Shown here one piece after another: positions 1 to 9,938 of a stretch of DNA of 64,000 nt; positions within the stretch are counted from its first letter, which is position 1, and each line of letters begins with the position of its first letter. The DNA is from Gilliamella sp. wkB178 (GTDB taxonomy: Bacteria; Pseudomonadota; Gammaproteobacteria; Enterobacterales; Orbaceae), in the NCBI RefSeq assembly GCF_001690705.1, contig NZ_LZGK01000011.1:496001-560000 (forward strand), written 5' to 3'. A model generated the notes under the pieces. That model was not told the DNA's origin. It did not search any database and saw nothing but the letters and a program-made list of their open reading frames with translations. The position numbers and the translations under genes were made by a program.

Positions 1-1
1 T

Positions 2-841
2 CATGAAATAATGACCTTCAGGTACTACCCAAGTAGCAATTGGTTGCCCTTCTTGGCGATAAAAATAACTAGGGTTTTCTTGTGTACCTACAGTAGTTAA
101 AATGTTGTGAGCTTGATCACCTAATGTTTCTTGTTGTATCTGCATATTCAATGTCATTAATGAGTCAGTATCAACAATACCTTCATCTGCATATTGCTCT
201 AAAGTATAAAAGTTAGGATTATTTTTATATTTTTGATGTACTTCTTTCCAATTGCTTGCTTTAGGCTCGGAATAATGCAAATCAAGTGGTTCTGATTGTT
301 GCCCGGTACAATTTTCAGCTGTTGGTTGGCAAGCTGGATAGATTAGTAGTTTCTTTTCTTTAACTTGATAAACTATTTTATCACCAGGTACACCTACCAC
401 TCGTTTAATTAGATCTCTATACGGTTCATGCGGCTCTTTAAAAACAGCCACTTCACCACGCTGCGGATGACCAGTAGAAATAAGTACTGTATTAGTAATT
501 GGATCACGTAAACCATAAGAATATTTTTGCACGGCAATAAAATCACCAATTAATAAAGTTTGGATCATTGAACCGGACGGGATTTGAAAAGGTTCTAATA
601 AAAAAGAACGAATCACAAAAACCACAAATAAAACTGGAAAAAAAGATGCTAAACTTTCTACCCAACCTTTTGGTTTACCCACTTCAGCAAGTACTTTTCC
701 ATCGACTTCACCATTAGTTTGTTGGCGAACAGCTTCAACTCTACGTTGTCTTTCAGGTTTCCATTTGAATTTTTCAAGAAACCAAAAAATCGCGGTAATT
801 AATGTAGCCAATGTTAATATGATGGCAAATGTTCCAGCCAT
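2..841 (-). CDS. lepB: Signal peptidase I, partial (C-terminus outside window)
   Basis: Leader peptidase that cuts Sec and Tat signal peptides on the periplasmic side of the inner membrane. The 280 visible codons start MAGTFAIILT with a first membrane segment (about residues 3-20). A basic cytoplasmic stretch and a second membrane segment (about 66-82) follow. Then comes the catalytic block FQIPSGSM, whose nucleophilic Ser is near residue 91, and the LIKRVVGVPGDK block carrying the general-base Lys. The frame is open to the window edge and ends in GHYFM, just before the expected MGDNRDNS box. The ATG has a good AGAGGGAA ribosome site. It lies 20 bp after the lepA stop, so lepA-lepB look cotranscribed. 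Confidence 0.96.
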   Translation of the reverse strand, partial: MAGTFAIILTLATLITAIFWFLEKFKWKPERQRRVEAVRQQTNGEVDGKVLAEVGKPKGWVESLASFFPVLFVVFVIRSFLLEPFQIPSGSMIQTLLIGDFIAVQKYSYGLRDPITNTVLISTGHPQRGEVAVFKEPHEPYRDLIKRVVGVPGDKIVYQVKEKKLLIYPACQPTAENCTGQQSEPLDLHYSEPKASNWKEVHQKYKNNPNFYTLEQYADEGIVDTDSLMTLNMQIQQETLGDQAHNILTTVGTQENPSYFYRQEGQPIATWVVPEGHYFM

Positions 842-861
842 TTTCTTCCCTCTTTAACTGT

Positions 862-2658
862 TTAATCTTTTCCTACATGCAAAATAGCTAAAAACGCTTC
901 TTGTGGTAACTCTACATTACCAACTTGTTTCATGCGTTTTTTACCTTCTTTTTGCTTCTGTAATAGTTTCTTTTTACGACTAACGTCACCACCATAACAT
1001 TTGGCTAAAACGTTTTTACGTAGCTGTTTAACTGTTGAACGAGCGATAATATGGTTACCTATGGCGGCTTGAATGGCGATATCAAACTGTTGACGAGGAA
1101 TGAGATCTTTCATTTTTTCGACTAGTTCACGTCCACGATAAGCAGCATTATCTCTATGTGTTATTAAAGCTAAAGCATCGACACGTTCACCATTAATAAG
1201 TACATCTAATCGAACCATATCGGCAACCTGAAAACGCTTAAAGCTATAATCTAAGGATGCATAACCTCGAGAAGTAGATTTCAATTTATCAAAAAAGTCC
1301 AAGACTACTTCAGTCATCGGTATTTCATATGTTAAGGCAACTTGGTTACCATGATAAACCATGTGCGTTTGTATGCCTCGTTTCTCAACACATAAGGTAA
1401 TCACATTACCTAAATAGGTTTGGGGAACAAGTATATTACACTCGGCAATAGGTTCGCGTAATTCTTGAATATTATTCACTGCCGGTAGTTTTGCCGGACT
1501 ATCAACATAGATTATTTCATTCGAAGTGGTTAATACTTCATAAACTACTGTTGGTGCGGTGGTAATAAGATCTAAGTTATATTCACGTTCTAAACGTTCT
1601 TGGATGATTTCCATATGCAGTAACCCAAGGAAACCACAACGAAATCCAAAACCTAGCGAACCAGAATTTTCTGGTTCATAAAATAGTGACGCATCATTTA
1701 AACTTAATTTACCTAATGCGTCACGAAAGGATTCATAATCATCTGAACTAGTCGGGAATAAACCCGCATAGACTTGAGGTTTTACTTTTTTAAATCCAGG
1801 AAGCGGTTTATCAGCAGGAGTACGTGCTGAAGTTAAGGTATCACCAACCGGAGCACCTAAAATATCTTTAATTGCGCAAACAACCCAACCTACTTCACCG
1901 CAGTGTAAACATTCTTTATCCACTTGTTTAGGTGTAAAAATACCCAAGCGATCAACATTATAAGTCATGCCAGTACTCATCACTTTAATTTTATCGCCTT
2001 TTTGGAGTTCACCATTCTTTATCCGAATTAATGAAACCACACCTAAATAATTATCAAACCATGAATCAATAATCAATGCTTGTAATGGAGCATCGGTATT
2101 GCCTTCAGGTGGTGGGATGTCTTTTACTAATTGTTCTAAGACATCTATTACACCAACTCCTGTTTTAGCTGAACAACGAACGGCATTACTAGCATCGATA
2201 CCGACGATATCTTCAATTTCTTCAGCAACGCGTTCAGGTTCAGCCGCTGGTAAATCAATTTTATTAAGAACTGGCACCACTTCAAGATTCATGTCTAAAG
2301 CAGTATAACAATTAGCTAATGTTTGCGCCTCTACACCTTGACCAGCATCAACAACAAGTAAAGCCCCTTCACAGGCTGCAAGTGAACGGGAAACTTCATA
2401 GGAAAAATCGACATGGCCGGGGGTGTCAATAAAATTAAGCTGATATGTTTGGCCATTTTTAGCATGGTAATCTAAGGTAACGCTTTGTGCTTTAATTGTA
2501 ATACCACGTTCACGTTCTAGATCCATTGAATCTAGTACTTGAGCTTCCATCTCGCGATCAGAAAGACCACCACAAATTTGTATTATACGGTCTGAAAGCG
2601 TTGATTTACCATGGTCAATATGAGCAATGATTGAAAAATTGCGGATATTTTTATTCAT
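862..2658 (-). CDS. lepA: Elongation factor 4 (LepA), back-translocating ribosomal GTPase
   Basis: Translational GTPase that binds ribosomes and affects elongation and initiation, especially under stress. At 598 aa it has the usual family length. G motifs are plain: AHIDHGKST (12-20), RGITI (51-55), DTPGH (78-82) and NKID (132-135). The C-terminal basic tail ([20 protein letters not shown]) is the LepA-specific domain. It sits between rseB and lepB. In E. coli rseC lies between rseB and lepA, but here the 138-bp gap has no such gene. Confidence 0.98.
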   Translation of the reverse strand: MNKNIRNFSIIAHIDHGKSTLSDRIIQICGGLSDREMEAQVLDSMDLERERGITIKAQSVTLDYHAKNGQTYQLNFIDTPGHVDFSYEVSRSLAACEGALLVVDAGQGVEAQTLANCYTALDMNLEVVPVLNKIDLPAAEPERVAEEIEDIVGIDASNAVRCSAKTGVGVIDVLEQLVKDIPPPEGNTDAPLQALIIDSWFDNYLGVVSLIRIKNGELQKGDKIKVMSTGMTYNVDRLGIFTPKQVDKECLHCGEVGWVVCAIKDILGAPVGDTLTSARTPADKPLPGFKKVKPQVYAGLFPTSSDDYESFRDALGKLSLNDASLFYEPENSGSLGFGFRCGFLGLLHMEIIQERLEREYNLDLITTAPTVVYEVLTTSNEIIYVDSPAKLPAVNNIQELREPIAECNILVPQTYLGNVITLCVEKRGIQTHMVYHGNQVALTYEIPMTEVVLDFFDKLKSTSRGYASLDYSFKRFQVADMVRLDVLINGERVDALALITHRDNAAYRGRELVEKMKDLIPRQQFDIAIQAAIGNHIIARSTVKQLRKNVLAKCYGGDVSRKKKLLQKQKEGKKRMKQVGNVELPQEAFLAILHVGKD

Positions 2659-2796
2659 ATCAATAAATTATAATTTGTATTTTAGTTATGTATTGTTAAT
2701 TATCTAAAATACCACTTAGTAAAATAATATTTTAAATAATCACGAAAGCAAATAGAAAAGCAACATTTTACACATTAATAGCCTGTAAGCATAGTA

Positions 2797-3798
2797 TTAT
2801 CGAGATGTTTCCGCTGTTTTTTCGACAATATTTTGAGCTATTCTTTCAATAGTTACTAGGGGTAAGTTACCAATAATAATAATATTTTTATTAGCAATAT
2901 TGGTTGAAAATATTGATCTACCACCTTTTTGTATGAATTGGTTGGATTGTTTAGTTGCCTCAGATGAAACATTTACTGTGAACGAAAAGACACCATCTGA
3001 AAATAATTTAGTGGCTATATCTGAATTATAAAAATTTACATTATATGCAGCAATCTCTTTAAATCCATTAGGTAACCAAGCTAATCGCCATTCGTCTAAT
3101 ACATCATCTTGTTTGTCAATCGATAATAAAATTGGATAAGTCCGGCTATTGATATAATCGGCTATCTTTTTCTTATCAAAGTTTTTGTCAAGTAAAACGA
3201 CTTTCAGTTGACTAATGATCTCATTATTTTGATCCAATAAGTCTATGCGCATTGGTAAATAAGTATCTTCATCGATCCATATAACATAGCTGTAACGATC
3301 TTTTTCTTTAGCTACCATTCTAACAAGTTGCACACTATGATTAGCTGTTCTTGTTTTTCCTAACAAAATAAAATCATATATGTCTGTAAGTTTTGTAAAA
3401 TCATTATAAATGACATCTGGAAAAGCTTCGATAATGCGGGGACTAGTTATAGAAAATGATGGGCTATCGGGTTGAAAATAACTAGTGACACTGTTATGTA
3501 AAATAATTTCTTTCGCTGGCCCCTCAAGATAAAGTAAATAAGCATTAATATCTTCTTTTTTGGTTGCCCCTAAATGAGTATATTCGAAAGTAGTGGCATA
3601 ATCATTTTTATCTTGGGAAACAAGATTAACACGATAGTTTTGTGTTTGCACTGCTTTAGTCATTTTATTTAATAGCATTAAGGCATCATCAGACTCAACT
3701 GCATAAGTGAATAAAGGTAAAAAAATAAAAAACAGAGTACAAATATATTTTCTACTCTGTTTAATAAGAAAAATCATTAAATTACGTTCAAATTTCAT
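2797..3798 (-). CDS. rseB: Sigma-E regulatory protein RseB (MucB family)
   Basis: Periplasmic protein that binds RseA, shields it from DegS and releases it on sensing envelope lipids. An N-terminal signal peptide (hydrophobic stretch about residues 17-33, ending near TYA) is followed by the two MucB/RseB domains. At 333 aa it is a little longer than the E. coli protein, mainly at the N-terminus; the internal Met8 is an alternative start. The start is 6 bp after the rseA stop, so rpoE-rseA-rseB form one unit. I see no rseC downstream. Confidence 0.93.
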   Translation of the reverse strand: MKFERNLMIFLIKQSRKYICTLFFIFLPLFTYAVESDDALMLLNKMTKAVQTQNYRVNLVSQDKNDYATTFEYTHLGATKKEDINAYLLYLEGPAKEIILHNSVTSYFQPDSPSFSITSPRIIEAFPDVIYNDFTKLTDIYDFILLGKTRTANHSVQLVRMVAKEKDRYSYVIWIDEDTYLPMRIDLLDQNNEIISQLKVVLLDKNFDKKKIADYINSRTYPILLSIDKQDDVLDEWRLAWLPNGFKEIAAYNVNFYNSDIATKLFSDGVFSFTVNVSSEATKQSNQFIQKGGRSIFSTNIANKNIIIIGNLPLVTIERIAQNIVEKTAETSR

Positions 3799-3804
3799 CT
3801 TGTA

Positions 3805-4365
3805 TTAATGAGCATTTAACCTTTTTTGTAATTCATAATCTTGTACAAGTAATTTAATTTTATCATATTGTCTTTTTTCTAGTAATTGCTGATCATTCTT
3901 TTGTTGAACACCACCAACTGGGGCAACATTGACACCAACAGGAACAGTATTTAATGTTGGTACTCCATTAACTTCTTTAGTTTGATCTTGGTGGTACTGT
4001 ACACCAGCAATAATAGCTAAGGTTACACAAGCAGCCAATCCAACTTGGCTTAAGTGTGTCATAACATCTTTCATACGAACCCAAAGCAAATTGCCTACTT
4101 TTGGAATAATGGTTTTGTGTGGGACCGGTTGTTCATCTAATTGATTATATAAATTATCATTAGCTATGGCCTGAGCTACTTGATTAGAAACATCTAATGT
4201 TAAAGCACTATTATGCAATTCACCGCGTAAGGCTCCCCTTACAATATGATAACGATGCCAACATAATCGTAAACTTTCATCGTTTGAGATATCATTAATT
4301 ATATGATCATCTGTAAACTCACCGTCCATAAGTGATGAAAGTTGCTCTTTCTGTTCTTTTTGCAT
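3805..4365 (-). CDS. rseA: Anti-sigma-E factor RseA
   Basis: Single-pass inner-membrane anti-sigma factor that holds sigma-E until cleaved by DegS and RseP. The cytoplasmic N-terminal domain (about 1-95) opens with EQLSSLMDGE and carries the WHRYHIVRGALRGE helix typical of RseA. One membrane segment lies at about 105-124. The periplasmic tail ends ...YELQKRLNAH. DegS normally cuts after a Val-Ser in this tail, and I could not identify that site with confidence. It lies 43 bp downstream of rpoE. Confidence 0.93.
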   Translation of the reverse strand: MQKEQKEQLSSLMDGEFTDDHIINDISNDESLRLCWHRYHIVRGALRGELHNSALTLDVSNQVAQAIANDNLYNQLDEQPVPHKTIIPKVGNLLWVRMKDVMTHLSQVGLAACVTLAIIAGVQYHQDQTKEVNGVPTLNTVPVGVNVAPVGGVQQKNDQQLLEKRQYDKIKLLVQDYELQKRLNAH

Positions 4366-4408
4366 AGTAGATACCTTAAATTTACAACTGCTCTATTTAA
4401 ATTTATTG

Positions 4409-4984
4409 TTAACCATTAATTAATGGCTTTATTTTTTCATCTATAACATCACGGGCTCTGAAAATTCGCGATCTTACGGTTCCAACTGGAGTATCCATAA
4501 TTTCTGCAATTTCTTCATAACTTAAACCATCAATTTCACGTAATGTAATAGCCGTTTTTAATTCATCCGGTAAAGCTTCAATTGTTTCAAATACTACTTT
4601 TTCAACTTCTTTAGAAAGAACTAAACTTTCCGGGTTATCAAAATCTCTTAATGAATCAGCACCTTCATAACTTTCTGCTTCACTGGCATCAATGTCAGAA
4701 GAAGGAGGTCTTCGTCCTTGAGAAATCAAATAATTCTTCGCTGTATTTACTGCTATTCGGTACAGCCAAGTATAAAAAATACTTTCACCTTTAAATAAGC
4801 TTAAGGAGCGATAAGCTTTAATAAATGTTTCTTGCACAACATCCGGTACTTCTGATGCTTGTACATAACGAGAAACTAAATGAGCTAATTTATTCTGATA
4901 ACGAACCACAAGCAAATTAAACGCATTCTTATCTCCTCTAAGTACACGATCAACTAATACTTGGTCTGTTACTTGCTCCGACAT
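4409..4984 (-). CDS. rpoE: RNA polymerase sigma-E factor
   Basis: Extracytoplasmic-function sigma factor of the envelope stress response. It is 191 aa, the standard length. Region 2 includes the DVVQETFIKAYRSL core-binding helix. Region 4 (LREIDGLSYEEIAEIMDTPV and onward) holds the -35-recognising helix-turn-helix. The order rpoE-rseA-rseB is conserved. A strong sigma-E-type promoter lies about 60-90 bp upstream (separate entry), which implies autoregulation. Ribosome site GAGGAA precedes the ATG. Confidence 0.98.
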   Translation of the reverse strand: MSEQVTDQVLVDRVLRGDKNAFNLLVVRYQNKLAHLVSRYVQASEVPDVVQETFIKAYRSLSLFKGESIFYTWLYRIAVNTAKNYLISQGRRPPSSDIDASEAESYEGADSLRDFDNPESLVLSKEVEKVVFETIEALPDELKTAITLREIDGLSYEEIAEIMDTPVGTVRSRIFRARDVIDEKIKPLING

Positions 4985-5046
4985 TGAAGGCCATTCCTCA
5001 TTATGTTGATAATTGTCATTTGGCCTAAAATTATGCTATCAGACAA

Positions 5047-5074
5047 TTAGATTCTTAAAATTAAAAAAAGTTCC
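5047..5074 (-). promoter_or_regulatory. Sigma-E-dependent promoter of rpoE
   Basis: On the minus strand GGAACTT (5074-5068), a 16-nt spacer and TCTAA (5051-5047) match the sigma-E consensus GGAACTT-N16-TCTRA. Transcription would start near 5040, giving a leader of about 55 nt before the rpoE ATG. The motif and spacing are read directly; autoregulation is inferred from the known E. coli rpoE promoter. Confidence 0.85.
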
Positions 5075-5203
5075 CATTATTTTAATAGAAATTTCATTAT
5101 TTTTTCTATTAAAAATAAATTTTTACTATTTTTATACTCAAATACAATAATTTTCTTAAAACTTTTTACAGAAGAAGAGTCATTCTAACACAAAGTAGAT
5201 GTT

Positions 5204-7690
5204 TTAATTTAATAAAAAGATCTCTCGCTGACCATCTTGGTTATAGGTGATTTGGTAAAATTGAGGAAGATTAAAATTTACTGAACTACTGGTTATGAAG
5301 GTAAAACGATCATCTGACAATGCATAAAAATTATTAACATCTTTAACCATGTTTTCCTTTGAACCATTACAATTACGATATATTTCTATCTGATTATGTT
5401 CATTTAAAATATAGAGATCAAACCCTGTTTCCTTATCTTCAAAAAAGAACTGGATAATGCCTTCATAAGCTACACTATCAATCTCTTTAGGCAATTCGTT
5501 AGTTTCATCTAAAATATTTAAAGGCCTACCTTGAACTTTATTATTAGAAACAGCGCCATAAAAATCTATTGCATTATCAAATTGATGGAAAGAAACTCCC
5601 AAACGTTCAAAAAATAAATACCAAGATGAACCATTTATTCTAAGAGGTTTTACTTGAGTTGAGTTATTTTGCGTTGTTGTTAAACGTAATTCAATACAAT
5701 CATCCATTAATTTTTTTACTTGATTCTTGATTTCAATATCTAAATACTGGCTATAACAAAAAATTTCCATTGAATGTGGTAAATCTGCATCTTTATGCAT
5801 GCGGTTTAACAAGGCTTTAATTGCCTCTAATACGCATAATGAGTTGCTAAAATGTAATACCCTAATTTCATTCCAGGAATTTCGATAAAGCAGATCAATA
5901 GAACCAACTAGACTAATTTCTTTTTTACCATAATTTAAAGCATTGGTATTAATTTCATCATCATATTCTAAGTTAGAAGTAGGATCATTTTCTAAATTCA
6001 GAATAATAGCTAAGTGACGAATTTCGCATGGACCATATAACTGCTCTTCGGTTGCAGCAGGCACATCAATTGGAAAATATGCCTTTAAATCAGCAATTAA
6101 TTTAGTAATTTTCCTATTACTACAATCTTCACCATCATGATAAAAAAATTCTGTTGTGTCAGCAATTAATCTATTGAAATAACACCAACCAACTAATTTA
6201 ATAAGGTATTTACTGTATTCCAAATATTGATGGCCTATGATTGAATCCAGTCTAGGTTTTTGGTTATACACATACCAACCTGCTCGATTAATGCGATCTT
6301 CTTTGACATGAATAAATGTTAATGCTTCTTCTTGTAGGTTATTAGCAATATTAAGTTTTAATTCAGTTATTTTACTTGGTAAGACTTCAAAAGAAGCATA
6401 AAGTTTACGTGTTAATATGGCTAAATCTTGTGGACTAATTATTGAATCTAAATTATTACGTCGACCAAAATTAAGTAAATTACGGTAACCAGTCATCATC
6501 GCGTTCAGTAATATTTCGTGGATTTCCCGCACTTGTTCTATCTTCCAAGTATCACTGTCGTCTAATTTGGCAATAAGTTGTTGGCTCCATCCCCATTGTT
6601 TGACCAGATCACTAATAACCTCACGCCGCCAAGATGGCGATAATGTAGGTATTGATAATTTTTCTTTAACCTTTAAATAAAAACAATGTCTTACGAGTTC
6701 AAGCCGTTGAAAATCTTTAATTTCAATCAAATAATCTGTTATTCTCTGCAATAGGATATAATAAGAATCTAAATGACTACTCTGAATTTTGAAATGTTGT
6801 ATACACTCTTTGATTTCAAGAGCTATTGGCCTATTTTCTGGATAAATCCAAGAATAAGCTTCAAGTAATAAAGTTTTTAATACCGCTTTGAATGGCGAAT
6901 CTATACTTTTATATAGTTGCCATAAGCTAGCCCCAAAATATTCTTCTGCAGATAAATTATTTAAAGAACCAAAATCAATCCATTCCTCACGTTTGATGAT
7001 TTTTTGACTAATTAAAGCATTAATACACTCACCATATGTTGGATAAGTTATATTATTAATGGTTAAATTGATGGGTACCGCAAACCATAATAGCAATTTC
7101 CCTGCTAATAGATTTGCTGAACGATAAAATTCTTCAAGTAATAATATATGTTGAGCAGAACCACAATTTTCACCCATTAAACATTCATGATGTTGATTAA
7201 TAAAACGATCTGCATCAACAACAAATAATGTTAACTTTACTCCTAACCCATCAGCCCATTGTTCAATTAAACGGCATTTTTTTTGCAACATTTGTTTACC
7301 TGTTGCTGACAGATTATTTTCAATACATATCCAAATATCAAGATCAGATTCAATGGATTGACCAATGGAACAAGTGCTGCCCATTGAATATAATGCAGAA
7401 ATATCATATTTTTTACTTGATGAAGCAATAAAATTATATTCTTGTTTAATTTGTTTATAAACCGATTCTGAAGGTTGATAATATGCAATACCTAATGGGC
7501 AATCTTCTTTAAAATAACCTGGTAATTCTGGACTATGAAAATGAAAAAGGGCTGGTAACAACGAAAATACACGCTGGAATTCAATAGACATTCCTGCTTG
7601 AGCTCGTTGACATTTTAGATGGGCAAGATCTTTAAGTTCTTTTTTTATTCTATTAATATAATATTGCATAGTATCATTTAGGAGAAACAT
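5204..7690 (-). CDS. cyaA: Class I adenylate cyclase
   Basis: Makes cAMP from ATP for CRP-dependent regulation. The N-terminal catalytic half shows the nucleotidyltransferase signature GSTCSIGQS (about 104-112) followed by SDLD, with metal-binding Asp near 116 and 118. The long C-terminal half is the regulatory domain through which enzyme IIA-Glc acts in enterics. At 828 aa it is close to the E. coli length. The homologous N-terminus (MQYYINRIKKEL) begins at Met8, so the real start may be 7669; neither ATG has a good ribosome site. It is divergent from the Nudix gene across 89 bp. A CRP operator near 9.95 kb suggests local use of its product. Confidence 0.96.
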   Translation of the reverse strand: MFLLNDTMQYYINRIKKELKDLAHLKCQRAQAGMSIEFQRVFSLLPALFHFHSPELPGYFKEDCPLGIAYYQPSESVYKQIKQEYNFIASSSKKYDISALYSMGSTCSIGQSIESDLDIWICIENNLSATGKQMLQKKCRLIEQWADGLGVKLTLFVVDADRFINQHHECLMGENCGSAQHILLLEEFYRSANLLAGKLLLWFAVPINLTINNITYPTYGECINALISQKIIKREEWIDFGSLNNLSAEEYFGASLWQLYKSIDSPFKAVLKTLLLEAYSWIYPENRPIALEIKECIQHFKIQSSHLDSYYILLQRITDYLIEIKDFQRLELVRHCFYLKVKEKLSIPTLSPSWRREVISDLVKQWGWSQQLIAKLDDSDTWKIEQVREIHEILLNAMMTGYRNLLNFGRRNNLDSIISPQDLAILTRKLYASFEVLPSKITELKLNIANNLQEEALTFIHVKEDRINRAGWYVYNQKPRLDSIIGHQYLEYSKYLIKLVGWCYFNRLIADTTEFFYHDGEDCSNRKITKLIADLKAYFPIDVPAATEEQLYGPCEIRHLAIILNLENDPTSNLEYDDEINTNALNYGKKEISLVGSIDLLYRNSWNEIRVLHFSNSLCVLEAIKALLNRMHKDADLPHSMEIFCYSQYLDIEIKNQVKKLMDDCIELRLTTTQNNSTQVKPLRINGSSWYLFFERLGVSFHQFDNAIDFYGAVSNNKVQGRPLNILDETNELPKEIDSVAYEGIIQFFFEDKETGFDLYILNEHNQIEIYRNCNGSKENMVKDVNNFYALSDDRFTFITSSSVNFNLPQFYQITYNQDGQREIFLLN

Positions 7691-7779
7691 GGGAACTACT
7701 AATGTACGATTTCAATCTAACATTTTATTGCAACAACGTAAATAGGAAGTAAATTTTATAACCAGACAAAATATTTATT

Positions 7780-8409
7780 ATGATTACTATCACTGAGATA
7801 TCTCAACAACTTGCAAAAAATAACTCAAAAAAAACAATTGCAGATAAAGCTTCAATATTAATACCTATTATCGAAATTGATGGGCAGCTTCAACTATTGT
7901 TTCAGATTCGTGCACAAACATTAAAATGGCAACCAGGAGATATTTGTTTCCCTGGAGGGCGCATCGAGCTAATGGATAGATCACCTGAACAAACAGCAAT
8001 AAGAGAAACATATGAAGAATTAGGTATCCCTGAACAAGATATTACTATATTAGGTCAATTACCCAAGTTCCTAGCAACTCTCGGGTTAATTATTTACCCT
8101 TTTGTTGCACAAATATCTTCTTTAGATAAATTAAAACTTAATCCTAATGAAGTAGAAAAAATTTTTACCGTTCCGATTGACTGGTTTATAACTAATGCTC
8201 CTATACAAGCTACTATGGATGTTGGCCACAAACCAGCAGATAATTTTCCCTTTAATTTAGTACCAAAGCGTACACGAGAATGGCAAAAAAGATCTGAGCA
8301 TAAAGTGCTTTTTTACCCCTATAATGAATATGTTATTTGGGGATTAACCGCACAAATAACATTAAATTTCATTAAAATAATTAGCAATATTGCTAACTCG
8401 ATAAATTAA
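7780..8409 (+). CDS. nudL: CoA pyrophosphatase, Nudix family (NudL/YeaB-like)
   Basis: Nudix hydrolase predicted to split coenzyme A or its derivatives into 3',5'-ADP and 4'-phosphopantetheine. The Nudix box occupies about residues 57-83: FPGG, then RETYEELGI with metal-binding Glu residues at 76, 79 and 80. The preceding LLFQIRAQTLKWQPGDICFP resembles the UPF0035 segment of CoA pyrophosphatases. Length is 209 aa against about 190 in E. coli. It stands alone, divergent from cyaA and followed by its own terminator. Exact substrate is inferred from family membership. Confidence 0.82.
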   Translation: MITITEISQQLAKNNSKKTIADKASILIPIIEIDGQLQLLFQIRAQTLKWQPGDICFPGGRIELMDRSPEQTAIRETYEELGIPEQDITILGQLPKFLATLGLIIYPFVAQISSLDKLKLNPNEVEKIFTVPIDWFITNAPIQATMDVGHKPADNFPFNLVPKRTREWQKRSEHKVLFYPYNEYVIWGLTAQITLNFIKIISNIANSIN

Positions 8410-8456
8410 TATGTATTCATGATAAACAACGCTATAAAGCTATTAATAATTAACAT

Positions 8457-8490
8457 AAAAAGCTATTTTTAACAAAAAGTAGCTTTTTAT
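8457..8490 (+). terminator. Rho-independent terminator of the Nudix gene
   Basis: AAAAAGCTA (8457-8465) pairs with TAGCTTTTT (8480-8488), and the 3' arm itself ends in a T-run. It lies 48 bp after the stop codon. Confidence 0.75.
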
Positions 8491-8637
8491 ACAAATCATG
8501 CTAAAAATAATATTTAGTAAAAAATACATCTTGAGAATCAGCTAAACAATCTTATATTTTATATACAAGTTGTTTGACATTTAAAACAAATGACTTCATG
8601 TCTACACATTATTAATCTATTTAAAATAACTTAATTC

Positions 8638-8677
8638 ATTGCATAAAGAGATTTGAATGCTATATATAGTATGCAAT
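8638..8677 (+). promoter_or_regulatory. Promoter with flanking inverted repeat upstream of the DUF1471 gene
   Basis: TTGCAT (8639-8644), a 16-nt spacer and TATATA (8661-8666) preceded by TGC form a plausible extended -10 sigma-70 promoter. A perfect 8-bp inverted repeat, ATTGCATA (8638-8645) and TATGCAAT (8670-8677), brackets it and could be an operator. The rest of the gap from 8410 to 8751 holds only the nudL terminator and AT-rich DNA. Confidence 0.5.
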
Positions 8678-8751
8678 TGTATTTTTATATTGAAAATAGC
8701 TGAAATATGAATTCTTAATTTCAATCATTTAAAAAATAAAGGATATTTATT

Positions 8752-9552
8752 ATGAAAGGTTTAAATAAATCGTCTATTGCATTAGCAGTATTATTATCTT
8801 TACCTGTTGTTAACCTTTATGCAGCAGAGCCTCTATCAGCTAAAGATAGCAGCCACTTGATACCAATGAAAGAAATCGCAGTCACAGGTAAATATTTACA
8901 AGCTGATAATGCTGCTCAAGATATTTCAAGAGCTGCAGATGAAGCTGGCGCTAAATTTTATCACATAAAAGCAATTGAAAATGCAACTACAGCTGATTCA
9001 GCAGATCGAGCTATTGTCTATGCTGATATTTATGAATCAAATGTACCTTCTGCAGTTAAAAAAGAAGAGACTACTGCTAATGGAGTTGTCGCCTATGAAC
9101 GTAAAAAAGCCCTTTATTATTTACCATTTGAAGTAGTTAAATTCAAAGGAAATTACAACAATACTTCTGAAATCATTAATTCTGCCAGTAAATTAGCTGC
9201 GGATAAAAAAGCATATGCCTTCTATGTTTACTCAATTTCTCCTGCTGATGTAAAAAACCAAGCACAAGATATTGATGTAGCTTTATACAAAAAAGATGCT
9301 CCTGTAAGAGATTATATTGTAAAAACATCTCAACAAGATCAAGAAGCGTATGAAATCAGTAGCGATGCCTTTAAAAAAATGAAAGCATATGAAACAATTA
9401 GTTTCCATGGTGTATTTAATAATACAGCTGAAATAAGTGCTGCAGCTCAAAAACAAGCCATTGCTCATAATGCCCATTTTTATTTTGTAAAAGAAGTATC
9501 AGCTAATCCATCTGGTACAGCTCAAACTGTTTATGTAAGTCTATATAAATAA
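8752..9552 (+). CDS. Secreted protein with three DUF1471 (YhcN/YdgH-type) repeats
   Basis: Predicted periplasmic protein of the YdgH/BhsA/McbA family, small enterobacterial stress-linked proteins of unclear biochemistry. A signal peptide ends near LYAA (residue 25). Three repeats of about 60-70 residues follow, near 36-105, 120-180 and 203-266. Each has the same pattern: a strand-like start (IAVTGKY, VVKFKGNY, TISFHGVF), an Ala-rich helix, then a strand with AKFYHIK, AYAFYVYS or AHFYFVKE. E. coli YdgH also has three such domains in about 314 aa. A good AAAGGA ribosome site supports the start. It stands alone between its own promoter and terminator. Confidence 0.8.
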   Translation: MKGLNKSSIALAVLLSLPVVNLYAAEPLSAKDSSHLIPMKEIAVTGKYLQADNAAQDISRAADEAGAKFYHIKAIENATTADSADRAIVYADIYESNVPSAVKKEETTANGVVAYERKKALYYLPFEVVKFKGNYNNTSEIINSASKLAADKKAYAFYVYSISPADVKNQAQDIDVALYKKDAPVRDYIVKTSQQDQEAYEISSDAFKKMKAYETISFHGVFNNTAEISAAAQKQAIAHNAHFYFVKEVSANPSGTAQTVYVSLYK

Positions 9553-9569
9553 TTTAAGTTTTTTGTTGA

Positions 9570-9617
9570 TTATCCACGTGTAGAGCTAAAGTTATACTCG
9601 TGGATAATTATTTTTAT
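9570..9617 (+). terminator. Terminator of the DUF1471 gene
   Basis: TTATCCACG (9570-9578) pairs with CGTGGATAA (9599-9607) and is followed by TTATTTTTAT. Between here and the CRP site at 9.94 kb I see only AT-rich sequence and no gene. Confidence 0.72.
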
Positions 9618-9938
9618 AAGATTTTATTAACAATAAACATAAATAGAATAAATTGTTATCACAATAACGAGTTAAAATATTTCTACCTGTCAGTCAACTA
9701 CATCTTTATTGAAACTACTCTAATCATTCAATAAATAAACTTATTATCTAAAAATAATAATTAAGATTATTTTGCTTAATAAGCATCTCAGTAAATATGG
9801 CAAACCTGATTATTACAATGAATTCTGCCATTTAAATACTGTTTAATGCTATTAAAAACACATTTACCCTACAAATGTAATATGTTTGACTTAAAAATAA
9901 CATTAGGAATATACATAAAAAATTCTTTTCTTAATTTA

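Noticed and set aside
5039-5074. TCTGA at 5043-5039 as the -10 of the rpoE promoter
   Set aside because: Its spacing of 24 nt from GGAACTT is too long; TCTAA at 5051-5047 gives the correct 16 nt.
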